A DNA stretch of 64,000 nucleotides from Planctomycetota bacterium (lineage in GTDB: Bacteria > Planctomycetota > Planctomycetia > Pirellulales > Pirellulaceae). The notes under the pieces were generated by a model. The model ran no database searches. It was given only the letters and a program-made list of their open reading frames with translations, and was not told where the DNA came from. Within the stretch, counting starts at the first letter, position 1, and every line of letters begins with the position of its first letter. Positions 26,220-35,144 of this stretch are shown in pieces. The DNA is taken from positions 62,001 to 126,000 of the forward strand of contig JACNKX010000081.1 of NCBI GenBank assembly GCA_014381825.1, given 5' to 3'. Made by a program: the position numbers and the translations under genes.

Positions 26220-27050
26220 AGCGGATCGGCCAACGCCCTGTTCGACACGGCTGGCAAATGGCTGAAGGAGCGAGGCAAGACGACGATTCGCGGGCCAATG
26301 AATCCCTCGTTCAATCAAGAATTAGGACTGCTTGTCGAAGGGTGTGATTCGCCGCCGACATTCATGATGCCGTACAATCCGCGGTACTACGAAGAACTTA
26401 TCGAAAACTACGGCTTCACGAAGGAACACGATCTATACGCCTATTTTGGACACGTTGATCAACTCGAAACTCAAGACAAAAAACTTCAGTTCATTGTCGA
26501 CGAATCAACGCGACGCTTTAACTTCAAGCTGCGACGGATGAACATGTCGAACTTTGATCAAGAGGTTCGCACGTTTCTCAAGATCTACAACGAGGCGCAC
26601 GGAGACCATTGGGGATTCATTCCTCTCTCGGAAAACGAAATCAAGCACATGAGCAAGTCAATGCGATTTCTCATGACACCGGAGATGACAACCGTTGCCG
26701 AAGTCGATGGCCGAGTTGTCGGGACGGCCTTTGGCATGCTGGATTATAATCCCCTCATCAAACAAATAGATGGCCGCCTGTTTCCGTTTGGATTCCTTCG
26801 ATTGATGCTGAACCGCAAAAGAATCAAGCGAATGCGATTGATTGCGGCTCACGTCTTGCCCGAATACCAGCGATGGGGCTTAGGTGTAGTTTTACTTTCC
26901 AGGCTTGTTCCTGACGCACTAGCCTGGGGAATCGAAGAAGCTGAGTTCTCATGGGTCGCCGAAAGCAATCACCTCTCGCGGGCGTCGCTCGAACGAGGTG
27001 ATGCCAAACGAAGCAAGACGTACAGAATCTACGACTCCAAGATAAAGTGA
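26220..27050 (+). pseudogene. 5'-truncated GNAT-like acetyltransferase family gene
   Basis: From about 26229 the frame reads ANALFDTAGKWLKERGKTTI, then RGPMNPSFNQELGLLVEG and PPTFMMPYNPRYYEELIENY. These are the middle and C-terminal parts of a family of roughly 370-residue GNAT-like proteins found widely in bacteria. The N-terminal third is absent: upstream of about 26220 the frame stays open but no longer resembles the family. An ATG at 26298 could still give a 250-residue product, but it would start inside a conserved block. The remaining sequence has no internal stop, so the loss is recent or the fragment is still used. Degraded mobile-element pieces lie just downstream, consistent with a rearrangement breakpoint. 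Confidence 0.65.
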
Positions 27051-27141
27051 CTCAATACGTAGTCGCGCGTTGTCGAGCGTAGCTAGTCGAAACTCGTGGG
27101 GTCAAAAGACTGAAACAACGCATTCGCTCTTTGGAGAACTA

Positions 27142-27333
27142 ATGCTAAGCACGCCGCGAGCACCGAGTCTCGGCCGACCGCTGACACTCGATGGCCGTCA
27201 TTATCGTTGGACCGCGACAGGTTTGGCTGGCTGGCGCGTGGCAGCATCTGATGGAAGTCGCGGGCCGGTCAAGAACGACGGAGTTCAGGGCCGCAGCAAT
27301 TGGCTCGCTACAGTTGATGCTCAACCGCTCTAG
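27142..27333 (+). CDS. Small hypothetical ORF, doubtful
   Basis: This is a 63-codon frame. GGAG lies six bases before the ATG, which is the only positive signal. The product (ending NWLATVDAQPL) has no recognisable domain. It sits in a rearranged region next to a truncated gene and mobile-element remnants, so it may be a chance frame or a gene fragment. Confidence 0.25.
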   Translation: MLSTPRAPSLGRPLTLDGRHYRWTATGLAGWRVAASDGSRGPVKNDGVQGRSNWLATVDAQPL

Positions 27334-27438
27334 GATACCTCCCCACGGTCGGCAGTGCGGCCCGTTGCTTTCAATGGAAAACGGTATTTACCGTTTTGGA
27401 ACTCGAGAACGGGAGAACGCACTGTACCACGACTGACG

Positions 27439-27615
27439 AATTCTCTACCCAGGTACCGCAAGCATCGCGCGTCTGGCCAGTCGGTTGTCACCCTATCCGG
27501 TCGAGACTTCTATCTTGGACCCTACCGATAAAAGGTCGGCAGAACCGAATTCGTTCGACTCGCCGATGAATGGCAGGTCAACGTTCGACGGCTTGAGACT
27601 TGCGAAGAACTCGCG
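27439..27615 (+). pseudogene. Remnant of the N-terminus of a planctomycete tyrosine integrase
   Basis: The frame reads TNSLPRYRKHRASGQ, then VVTLSGRDFYLGPYR, a TAA stop at 27529, and continues TEFVRLADEW. This matches from memory the N-terminal arm of an abundant planctomycete site-specific integrase family, which usually reads like SGQAVVTLNGRDFYLGP with EYDRLIAEW further on. The expected start codon position holds ACG, the frame has an internal stop, and the catalytic core is absent. The homology fades after about 27600, where an IS3 fragment begins on the other strand. It is dead DNA. Confidence 0.65.
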
Positions 27616-27660
27616 ATCGCTATCGTGATAGTCAGTATCTTCGCTTCGCTCGAACGTGCG

Positions 27661-27732
27661 TCTGCCAAGCTCTATATCCGCTTGACGCAACTTCGGAATA
27701 ATCTGCTCCACACCATGTCGCTGCTTTGGCAT
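27661..27732 (-). pseudogene. Fragment of IS3-family transposase OrfA (N-terminus)
   Basis: The minus-strand frame starts MPKQRHGVEQIIPKLRQADI, the typical first residues of the helix-turn-helix OrfA of IS3-family elements. The similarity stops after about 24 residues. The rest of the frame (down to 27493) does not continue the family and overlaps the integrase remnant. No terminal inverted repeats were found. Confidence 0.6.
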
Positions 27733-27892
27733 CTAAAAAACCCCCATCCCAGCTTCAGCCGGAAAGGATTCTCTTAATTCACACGGATCGATCTTAGGGG
27801 AGAAGCTCAGTTGGACGCCACCAGAATTGCAGTTCTCGCTGCAACCTGCAATCATTCCATCTTAGCGTTTCTCTTCTTGAGGCGTTTGACAC

Positions 27893-28606
27893 GTGAATAC
27901 AGCTCAGTTTTGGAATATCATCGAAACCGCAAGACAAAAGTCGCCGAAGAACTCGGAGCGACAGGTGAAACTAATCCGCAAGACGTTGGAATCGTTACCA
28001 GCGAAAGAGATCCTCTCGTTCGACAGAATCTACGACCGGCTGCGGTTTCGGGCGTACTCGTGGGATTTGTGGGAGGCGGCAAAGATTTTGAAAGGGGGCT
28101 GCTCGGACGATGGCTTCGAGGACTTTCGGGCATGGCTCATCTCGCGCGGTCGGAAAGTTTACGATGCGGCTATGCGCAATCCCGATTCGCTCGTGAGACA
28201 GGTCGAAGACTCTCGCGACGATTATGAACTCGCATCGATGCTGTACGTGGGCATGCACGCTTACGAGGCCGTCAGCGGTCAGCCGATACCGATGCTCGAC
28301 TCCGATTACCCAAAGCTGAAAGGAACCAGGTGCAGCTCCGAGTCGAAACTTCGCAAACGGTTGCCTCGCTTACACAAGCTCCTCGGAGCAACCGGCAGCG
28401 CGGAAGACATCGTGGCCAGTGCCAAACGAAGCCTGGCGCGAGCGACAACCTGGGTTGGCAAGATGACTGCTTTGAGCGTGTTAGATTCGATTGAGATACT
28501 TCCGCCAAGCGGCATGGCTGTGTTGCAAGAGGTCACAAGAGATGAAGACGAAAGCATTCGCGACGTGGCGAAGTTTAAGTTGCGACAACGGCGGGTCCGT
28601 AAGTAA
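27893..28606 (+). CDS. DUF4240 domain-containing protein
   Basis: This 237-residue soluble protein has a GTG start at 27893. The N-terminal 130 residues show the DUF4240 pattern: MNTAQFWNIIETAR at the start, then LESLPAKEILSFDRIYDRL, FRAYSWDLWEAAKILKGGCS, DDGFEDFRAWLISRGR, and a central AYEAVSGQPIP. Members are often linked to WGR-type or contact-system gene neighbourhoods, but the function is unproven. The C-terminal 70 residues are helical and HEAT-like (MAVLQEVTRDEDESIRDVAK) and are not part of the domain. There is no export signal, which is unusual in this window. A longer frame in another register (27811-28227) is rejected. Confidence 0.75.
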   Translation: MNTAQFWNIIETARQKSPKNSERQVKLIRKTLESLPAKEILSFDRIYDRLRFRAYSWDLWEAAKILKGGCSDDGFEDFRAWLISRGRKVYDAAMRNPDSLVRQVEDSRDDYELASMLYVGMHAYEAVSGQPIPMLDSDYPKLKGTRCSSESKLRKRLPRLHKLLGATGSAEDIVASAKRSLARATTWVGKMTALSVLDSIEILPPSGMAVLQEVTRDEDESIRDVAKFKLRQRRVRK

Positions 28607-29149
28607 TTGCACAGAACACCGCAGGCGATGGTAACTCCTCGGTGCGAGTTGAAATCCACGCCTTGCCGACGATGCGGATTGTCACAGTAACCGTGGGGTG
28701 TGAAGAAGGGATAACCAGACAGGGAATCAAGGCGCGGAGCGGTCGGGTCGAGTGCATGCTCACGTGGGCACCATCCGATCGCTGACCCCGGAATTACCAT
28801 GTCAGAGCTGACGGCGACCAGCATCCGCCAGAGAGGCGTGGCTGATGTCGAAGGCATTTCAGCAATTCGGCGCGCAGGTCAATACGAGCGATCGCAGGGT
28901 GGTCTCTGACGACTTACTGCGGTTGCGTTCCGTCGCGTCGTTTGCCGACTGGGCATGTTTTTCGGCGACATCGCTGCGGCCATCCGGTAACAATACCAGC
29001 CAAATCTCACCGAAATACCGCAAGAGTTAAGAAGTTGTGTCATTGTCTCTTGCATTTGCCCGTCGAGACCCGATAGGATACTCAAATCGATATTGCTCGA
29101 TGCGTTGCGGCGAGCAGTCGCTTCGTCCCACCCTATATTGGAGTTTTTA
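28607..29149. other. Intergenic region, no convincing gene
   Basis: About 540 bases lie between the DUF4240 and DUF1501 genes. A 61-codon plus frame (28845-29030) and minus-strand frames exist, but they have no ribosome-binding site, no conserved motif and poor composition. The segment before 29150 should contain the DUF1501 promoter. Confidence 0.4.
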
Positions 29150-30454
29150 ATGCTCAACTTCCTCACCGGCAGCAAATCACGCAACTGTGAAGGAACGTCG
29201 CGGCGTGACTTCCTGAAAGTTGGTTCACTGGGTGTAGGTTCCCTCACTCTGTCGGATGTTCTTCGTGCGCGGTCTGAAGCAAACGCCGCCGGATCCGCCG
29301 TTAAGGACACCTCGGTGATCTGGCTCTGGCTCGGTGGTGGGCCGACACATGTCGAGACGTTCGATCCGAAAATGACGGCTCCGTCCGAGTACCGAAGCGT
29401 GACCGGCGAAGTCAAGACAAACATCCCCGGTGTCACGCTGGGCGGCCACTTCGAAAAGATGGCTCAGGTTGCCGACAAGATGGCTTTCGTGCGATCCTTC
29501 GCGCACACCAACAGCGGACACGGTGGCGGCACGCACTTTGTCATGACCGGCTATGACAATCGTGTAGTCGATAATGGCGGCATGCCGAGCCGACCTGCGT
29601 TGGGTTCGATCTTGTCACGCGTACGCGGTGGCAACCATCCCGTTACGGGCATGCCGACTTACGTCCGGCTCAACGGTATTGGCAGCGATGGTCCAGCGTT
29701 TCTGGGCCCCGCCTATTCGCCCTTTGATCCCAATGGCCAAGCCAAACGAAATATGTCGCTCGTTGTTGATAAACTGCGGCTCGACAAACGCCGTGACATA
29801 CTCAAAGGCATCGACACGGTGAATCGAGAAATCGATCGAAGCAAGTTGATGGACGGCTTGGACGCGTTTGAACAGCAAGCCTTCAACCTGGTCCTCAGCA
29901 AGTCGCAACAGGCGTTTGATCTGAAGTACGAAGATCCCCGCGTCGTCGACCGCTATGGACCGGGTTTGGGTCAGCAGTTGTTGCAAGCTCGCCGCATGTG
30001 TGAAGCTGGTTGCGGGTTCGTGACCATTCAATACGGCGGCTGGGATATGCACGGTAATATCAAGACGAGCCTCGATGGTCGTGCTCCTCAGCTGGACCAA
30101 GCGGTTGCTGCTCTCGTCGAAGACATGAGCCAGCGCGGCGTGGACAAGAATATCTTGTTCGTCGTCACTGGCGAATTCGGTCGCACTCCGAAGATTAATG
30201 GTGGTGCCGGTCGCGACCATTGGGCTCCGCTCAGCACGCTCGCCATGGCAGGTGGTGGCTTGCAAATGGGCCAAGTCGTTGGCGAATCCGCCGAGAAGGT
30301 CGATGTTCCGAAGACGAAGCCGATACGACCGCAAGACTTGATGGCTACGGTCTTCGAGGTTCTCGGCATCGATCGCCGAATCCAGTTCGTCAACACGTCG
30401 GGTCGCCCAACCTATATGATCGAAGCCGGTAGGCCAATTGAAGAGTTAGTCTAA
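29150..30454 (+). CDS. DUF1501 family protein, Tat-exported (stand-alone)
   Basis: The start is ATG 29150 (MLNFLTGSKSRN), with GGAG upstream; the frame extends 19 codons further but less plausibly. The protein is 434 residues. A twin-arginine type signal (TSRRDFLKVGSLGVGSLTLS) is followed by the DUF1501 hallmarks: VIWLWLGGGPTHVETFDPKM, FAHTNSGHGGGTHFVMTGYD, IQYGGWDMHGNI and GEFGRTPKINGGAGRDHWAP. It differs from the other two DUF1501 proteins in the window, which carry SH/SQ-x-DTFDPKP and a different middle. It has no DUF1549/DUF1553 gene next to it on the same strand. It instead converges on the WD40/DUF1549 gene train, whose DUF1549/1553 member is likewise of a different subtype, so the two may be functional partners. 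Confidence 0.9.
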   Translation: MLNFLTGSKSRNCEGTSRRDFLKVGSLGVGSLTLSDVLRARSEANAAGSAVKDTSVIWLWLGGGPTHVETFDPKMTAPSEYRSVTGEVKTNIPGVTLGGHFEKMAQVADKMAFVRSFAHTNSGHGGGTHFVMTGYDNRVVDNGGMPSRPALGSILSRVRGGNHPVTGMPTYVRLNGIGSDGPAFLGPAYSPFDPNGQAKRNMSLVVDKLRLDKRRDILKGIDTVNREIDRSKLMDGLDAFEQQAFNLVLSKSQQAFDLKYEDPRVVDRYGPGLGQQLLQARRMCEAGCGFVTIQYGGWDMHGNIKTSLDGRAPQLDQAVAALVEDMSQRGVDKNILFVVTGEFGRTPKINGGAGRDHWAPLSTLAMAGGGLQMGQVVGESAEKVDVPKTKPIRPQDLMATVFEVLGIDRRIQFVNTSGRPTYMIEAGRPIEELV

Positions 30455-30525
30455 CGGTCTGAATAGTCGTTGTTCGTTCTGCGAACAAAAGGCGAACTTC
30501 GCGGAGCGAACCACTACAATTCTCA

Positions 30526-30555
30526 AACGCCCTGTCGGCTTGATAGGGCGTTTTT
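30526..30555 (+). terminator. Intrinsic terminator after DUF1501 gene
   Basis: AACGCCCT (30526-30533) pairs with AGGGCGTT (30545-30552) over an 11-base loop, and a T-run ends at 30555. It stands 70 bases after the DUF1501 stop and 22 bases before the end of the convergent WD40 gene. It may serve both directions, though the T-run is best on the plus strand. Confidence 0.8.
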
Positions 30556-30577
30556 CATGCGCGCTCGATGGCAAACA

Positions 30578-33500
30578 TCAGCGGGCACCGGCTGGTATCG
30601 CGACGAAGACCGTTGATCCGCTCGCCTCGGCGACGGCAATTGCATTTCCGTCGCGCGAATAGGTGCCGGAATAGAGAACATTGGGTGCTTTCCCGTTAAA
30701 CGCCGGCTGGCCATCACCGACGTTCCAGACCGTCAAGTTCCCCGCGCGTCCACACGATAACAACCGCGTTCCCGGCTGATTGAACGCTAACTGATAGACC
30801 GCGTCGGTGTGGCCCACTAGTTTCTTCGTGACGACGCCACTAGTGGCATCCCAGATCCGGATCTCTTTCTCGAACCCAGCCCCCGCGACGAAGCGACCAT
30901 CAGGACTGAAGGCGACCGCGAACAATGGCGGCGGCGTCTCGCCCTCTTTCAGTTGTTTTAGCTGCCCGCCGTTGGCAACGGTCCAAAGTCGTAAAATGCC
31001 GTCCGCGCCTCCCGAGACCAATCGTTCCCCCTTGGCGTCAAAGCTGATCCCGTAAACGGCCCCTGTGGTACCAGGGATGGCCCGGACCTGAGTCCCTGCA
31101 GCGGCGTCCCACGTGCGAATCGTTTGATCGCCGCTGGCGGAGGCCACTAGTTTCACATCAGGTGAAAAAGCGACGCCATAGACTGGCGCTGTATGTCCCG
31201 CTAACGAATGCGTTGCGGTCGGCGACGCATCCGCCCAGACCGAAATCTGCTTATCCGCGCCGCCTGTGACGATTGTCTTGTCGGGGGCAAAGGCCACGGC
31301 AGCCAAGGGCGTTGGGCTGACGAGTTCGCTCAGCACGGTCGGTTCCGCCGCGGTCGCATCGTAGACTCGCAGCTTGTTGTCTGCGCCGACCGCCACGACA
31401 CGTTTGCTGTCGAAACTAAAGGCGAGATCGACCACAGGTGAACCTGTTTCGACGGTCTGGTCCAGCGCCCCGTTGGCATACGTCCAGAGATAGACGTGAC
31501 CCTGCGCATCAGCGCCCGCAACTTGAAGCCCATCGGGTCGTAACGCTAGACGTGTCAAATTCGCTGCGACTGGGGCCAGTTGTCGCAACGCGGCACCATC
31601 GACCGTGTTCCAGATCTTCGCAAGCTTGTCCTCGCTGACCGTAATCGCTTGCGCACCGTCTGCTGACAGCACAAGGTCGTTCACTTTCGCGGTGTCTGCC
31701 GACACGACACGAACGGCCGCTGATGTCCACAGTCGTCCGCTTTTGTCGACACTACCGGACAGGATCGTCTTGTTGTCTGCTGCCAGCGACACGCTCACTA
31801 CGTTCGCTTCGTGGCCGGTGAATCGCTCCAGTTCCAAGCCGCTCGCCAAATCCCACAATCGCACAATGTTATCGTCGGCGGCCGTCACGATCCGCGAAGC
31901 GTCCCCACCGACCGATACACTCCGTACGGCGACTGGATGTACGATGTCATTGACCGCCTGACCGTTAGCCAGCGTCCAGGTGCGGACATGTTTATCGACG
32001 CTGCCGGCGATAACGGTTGCTCCGTCCGGTGTGACCGCGACGCTAGTGACAACATCCAGAGCACCGGCAAACGCTCGCAGCTCCGCGCCATCGGCCAGGT
32101 TCCACAATCGTACCGTTTTGTCCGCGCCGCCGCTCACAGCCTGCGCTCCGGCAGCTACGAAGGTCACGCTGTTCACTGCGCCGGTGTGGCCTGCCAGCGA
32201 ACGTTGTAATGCCAGTGGTTGTACCGACGGGACATTGCCTGCCGCGATCACCAGCGACAAACCGTCGGCCAACCATTCAAGGCTATGCACCACGGCCACT
32301 GCGGGGACGTGTTCCAACATCGTCTTGGTCGCTGCATCGTACACTCGCGTGTTCTTGTCTCCACCGGCGGCCAGTCGCGTGCCGCCCGTGTTGTATCGTA
32401 GGCTGTGAACAATGGTAGGGGTCTCAATCTTCTCGACCGCCGCCGCGGCGACCCCGTTGGTAACATTCCAAAGATAGATCTGTTTGTCAGCACCGCCAGC
32501 CGCGATCTGCGTCGCATCCTTTCGCACTGCCAGCGTAAACAACTCGCCGGTACTTCCGGCCAGCGATTGCTTCATCTCTCCGGTCGCATAATCCCACAGC
32601 TTCACGAGCTCGTCGGCCGATGCCGTCATCAGACGCGTGCCATCGGTGGTAATCGCGAGAGCGTTCACGCTGCCTTCCGCCGCTTGGACAACGCGTGTGG
32701 ACGCCATCGTAGAGACTCGCACCGACTTGTCGGCGCTGCTCGAAACGAGTGTCCTGTTATCGGGCAGGAACGCGACGCTGGTCGCCGCGGCAGTATGCCC
32801 GGCGAACCGTTCCAGCGCGAGGCCGCTGGTCACATCCCACACCCGAACAATCATATCGGCGCCTGCAGTCGCCACGCGCAAACCATCCGCACTCAATCCA
32901 ACTCGCCCGAGGGCGACTTTATGTGCGAATGCTTTCTCCAGGGCGATGTTGCCAGCGGGAGTCGGTGGGAGCACCCAGGTTCGCGCCTGGTTGTCCGCGC
33001 TGGTGGCGGCAATCCGCTTGCCGTCCGCGCTGATCGCCAGCGAGTTCACGGCGGCTGTCGCTCCCGTCAAAGTGGCAAGCGGCTTGGCGTCGGCCGTCTG
33101 CCAGGCACGAATCGTCTTGTCGGAGCCGGCAGTTACAAGCCAGGCACCGGCGGGTGCAAAGACAACATCGTTGACGGCACCAGCGTGGCCCGCGAAGGAA
33201 CGCTCGACCGCCTCTTCGCCGCCGTCGACTTGTGCTTGCGTGAGATTCGCTTTCCACAATCGTACGGTTCCGTCAGCACCGGTCGACACGAGTTGCTGAC
33301 CGCCCGGGTGAAAGGCCAATCCCAGTACGGCACCGGCGTGTCCGGTAAACGTGACGCGGTTCGCGCCATCGGCCATAACCCAGATCTTGATCGTTCCCTG
33401 AATGTCCGCCGCCGCAACAAGCGACGCATCGGCGCTAATCGCCACCGAACGAACCGCAGCCGCCAAGCCGCTCAGTTGTTTAGTCACTTGGCCAGTCGCG

Positions 33501-35098
33501 ATGTCGAAGACTCGCACGACCTTGTCGTTGCTGGCAGACACCGCGAGCTTGCCGTCCTTGGAGACCACAACAGCATTCACGACATCGCCGGCAACGGGCA
33601 GCGTCTTGGGTGCCACGATAGGCAACTGCCACCAGCGCATTGCTCCGTCCTCGCCGGCCGAAACAAGACCGGTGCCCTGCGGAGCATACACCAATCCTTT
33701 GACAGCTCCGTCGTGGCCGAGCAGCACACCTTCGGCAGTCCCGTTGGCATTCCAAAAACGGAGCTCTCCTGTCGCGTCGCCGCTGACGATTTGCGCAGCA
33801 TCTGGTCGGATGGCGACGGAGGTCGTTGGTTGCAAATGCCCAGCTAGCGCTCGGATCGCAGCGCCGGTGGCGGGTGTGGAAAGACGAATTGACTTGTCTT
33901 GCGAAGCGGTGGCCAGAAGCAGCCCGTTGGCGCTAATCGCGGTTGCAGTCACCGGCATCGTATGGCCCGCCACGGGCACGCCAGCGATTGGCAAACGCCA
34001 TAATCGTATGGTGCCATCATCGCCAGACGATAGGATCTGCTGCTTGGCCGGATGAATTGCCACCGAGCGGACAGGCCCAGCGTGACCCAGCAGTTGCCCC
34101 AGGTCCTTGCCATCGGCTGTATTCCACAAACGAATCGTTCCGGTTGCGTCCGCTGCGGCGCTCAACGTGGCGTCGCTGCTGATCGCCAGAGCCGTGACCG
34201 CCCCTGTCAGTCCCGCCAGCGTTCGCACTGCCTGGCCCGTCGTTGAATCGTAAACACGAACCGCGTTATCCGCACCACCCGTCAGGGAGAGTTTGCCATC
34301 GCGCGAAATCGCCACAGTGGTGAGAGGACCAGTACTTCCGGCAAGGACCTTGGGCGGAATCAGCGGCAGTTGCCATGTCTTCAGCAGGCCATCGGCGGCG
34401 GTGCTAAACAACGTCTGCGCCGTGGGATGAAACGCGACACCACTGACCGAAACCGCATGAGCGCCGATTTCGCCGAGTGCCGCGCCGTCGACGGGATTCC
34501 AAATGATAATGCGGCCCAGCGCATCAGCGCTGGCAAGCTGGCTCTTGTCAGCTCGGAGATCAATTCGCGTGACCGCCGCAGTATGTCCTTTGAGTTCCTG
34601 CAACATCTTATCTTCAGATCGTTGGTCTTCAGATCGTTGGTCTTCAGATCGTTGCCAAATCTTCACGGCGTTGTCGGCTCCACCCGAAACCAGCCACTGG
34701 CCGTCTTTGCTGACCAGGATCTCGGTCAACCCCTGCGCGTGTGCTGGTGTTTGCCTAATCGGATCGGGAATGAACACGTCCCACAGCTTGAGGGTGTTGT
34801 CACGCGAGCCAGAAACCAGCGAGCGGCCATCGGCGCTGATAGCAAGCGAAAGGACTTGCTCCTCGTGGCCGGTGAGCGTGCGCAGTTCTGCCCCGGTTGT
34901 AGCGTTCCACAGTTTGATCGTGCGATCGAAGCTTGCTGTCGCGATAATCTTACCGTCGGGTGTATACGCAACGCTCGTCACTGCGTCGGTGTGGCCGGTC
35001 AGTGGCTGTGGTGGTTGCTGCGCTGACAGCGGAGCGATGATCAGCAAAAGGAGAACCGCGCAGCAGAGAACCTGATTTTTCGGAAGCAGTGATGTCAT
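30578..35098 (-). CDS. Giant secreted WD40-repeat protein (1506 aa)
   Basis: A Sec signal peptide (MTSLLPKNQVLCCAVLLLLI, ending LSAQ) precedes about 1475 residues made almost wholly of WD40 blades. At roughly 42 residues each that is about 34-35 repeats, or some five propellers. Typical blades read GHTDAVTSVAYTPDGKIIAT and end in LW or VW. In the N-terminal half a three-blade unit of about 127 residues recurs, marked by W-x-LP at KTWQLPLIPP, RLWRLPIAG and RWWQLPIVAP. The N- and C-terminal blades resemble those of the 903-residue WD40 protein (TRLLSCGRAGNLTVWN against NRLLSCGYGGHLIVWD), so this gene looks like an internally expanded paralogue. It is the last gene of the minus-strand train, 46 bases after its upstream neighbour. 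No enzymatic motif was seen; it is probably a scaffold. Confidence 0.88.
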   Translation of the reverse strand: MTSLLPKNQVLCCAVLLLLIIAPLSAQQPPQPLTGHTDAVTSVAYTPDGKIIATASFDRTIKLWNATTGAELRTLTGHEEQVLSLAISADGRSLVSGSRDNTLKLWDVFIPDPIRQTPAHAQGLTEILVSKDGQWLVSGGADNAVKIWQRSEDQRSEDQRSEDKMLQELKGHTAAVTRIDLRADKSQLASADALGRIIIWNPVDGAALGEIGAHAVSVSGVAFHPTAQTLFSTAADGLLKTWQLPLIPPKVLAGSTGPLTTVAISRDGKLSLTGGADNAVRVYDSTTGQAVRTLAGLTGAVTALAISSDATLSAAADATGTIRLWNTADGKDLGQLLGHAGPVRSVAIHPAKQQILSSGDDGTIRLWRLPIAGVPVAGHTMPVTATAISANGLLLATASQDKSIRLSTPATGAAIRALAGHLQPTTSVAIRPDAAQIVSGDATGELRFWNANGTAEGVLLGHDGAVKGLVYAPQGTGLVSAGEDGAMRWWQLPIVAPKTLPVAGDVVNAVVVSKDGKLAVSASNDKVVRVFDIATGQVTKQLSGLAAAVRSVAISADASLVAAADIQGTIKIWVMADGANRVTFTGHAGAVLGLAFHPGGQQLVSTGADGTVRLWKANLTQAQVDGGEEAVERSFAGHAGAVNDVVFAPAGAWLVTAGSDKTIRAWQTADAKPLATLTGATAAVNSLAISADGKRIAATSADNQARTWVLPPTPAGNIALEKAFAHKVALGRVGLSADGLRVATAGADMIVRVWDVTSGLALERFAGHTAAATSVAFLPDNRTLVSSSADKSVRVSTMASTRVVQAAEGSVNALAITTDGTRLMTASADELVKLWDYATGEMKQSLAGSTGELFTLAVRKDATQIAAGGADKQIYLWNVTNGVAAAAVEKIETPTIVHSLRYNTGGTRLAAGGDKNTRVYDAATKTMLEHVPAVAVVHSLEWLADGLSLVIAAGNVPSVQPLALQRSLAGHTGAVNSVTFVAAGAQAVSGGADKTVRLWNLADGAELRAFAGALDVVTSVAVTPDGATVIAGSVDKHVRTWTLANGQAVNDIVHPVAVRSVSVGGDASRIVTAADDNIVRLWDLASGLELERFTGHEANVVSVSLAADNKTILSGSVDKSGRLWTSAAVRVVSADTAKVNDLVLSADGAQAITVSEDKLAKIWNTVDGAALRQLAPVAANLTRLALRPDGLQVAGADAQGHVYLWTYANGALDQTVETGSPVVDLAFSFDSKRVVAVGADNKLRVYDATAAEPTVLSELVSPTPLAAVAFAPDKTIVTGGADKQISVWADASPTATHSLAGHTAPVYGVAFSPDVKLVASASGDQTIRTWDAAAGTQVRAIPGTTGAVYGISFDAKGERLVSGGADGILRLWTVANGGQLKQLKEGETPPPLFAVAFSPDGRFVAGAGFEKEIRIWDATSGVVTKKLVGHTDAVYQLAFNQPGTRLLSCGRAGNLTVWNVGDGQPAFNGKAPNVLYSGTYSRDGNAIAVAEASGSTVFVAIPAGAR
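34611..34655. repeat. 15-bp in-frame tandem repeat, three copies
   Basis: TCTTCAGATCGTTGG occurs at 34611, 34626 and 34641; the last copy differs only in its final base. On the minus strand it encodes QRSED three times, inserted in the linker after a WD40 strand ending KIWQRSED. Its length is a multiple of three, so copy-number change keeps the frame. Confidence 0.85.
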
Positions 35099-35144
35099 GA
35101 TGACGCTCTGGGGACGTAAGGATCAGATTGGGTCAACGGGAACT

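Noticed and set aside
28306-28857. 183-codon minus-strand ORF
   Set aside because: It overlaps the DUF4240 gene and has no motif or start signal.
28845-29030. 61-codon plus-strand ORF upstream of the DUF1501 gene
   Set aside because: It shows neither a ribosome-binding site nor protein-like conservation features.
32405-33847. 480-codon plus-strand ORF inside the giant WD40 gene
   Set aside because: It is a long open antisense frame caused by repeated codon bias of WD40 repeats; no start signal or domain.
34611-34655. Three regularly repeated units considered as a CRISPR-like array
   Set aside because: The units are contiguous with no spacers and lie in frame in a WD40 gene; they are a minisatellite.
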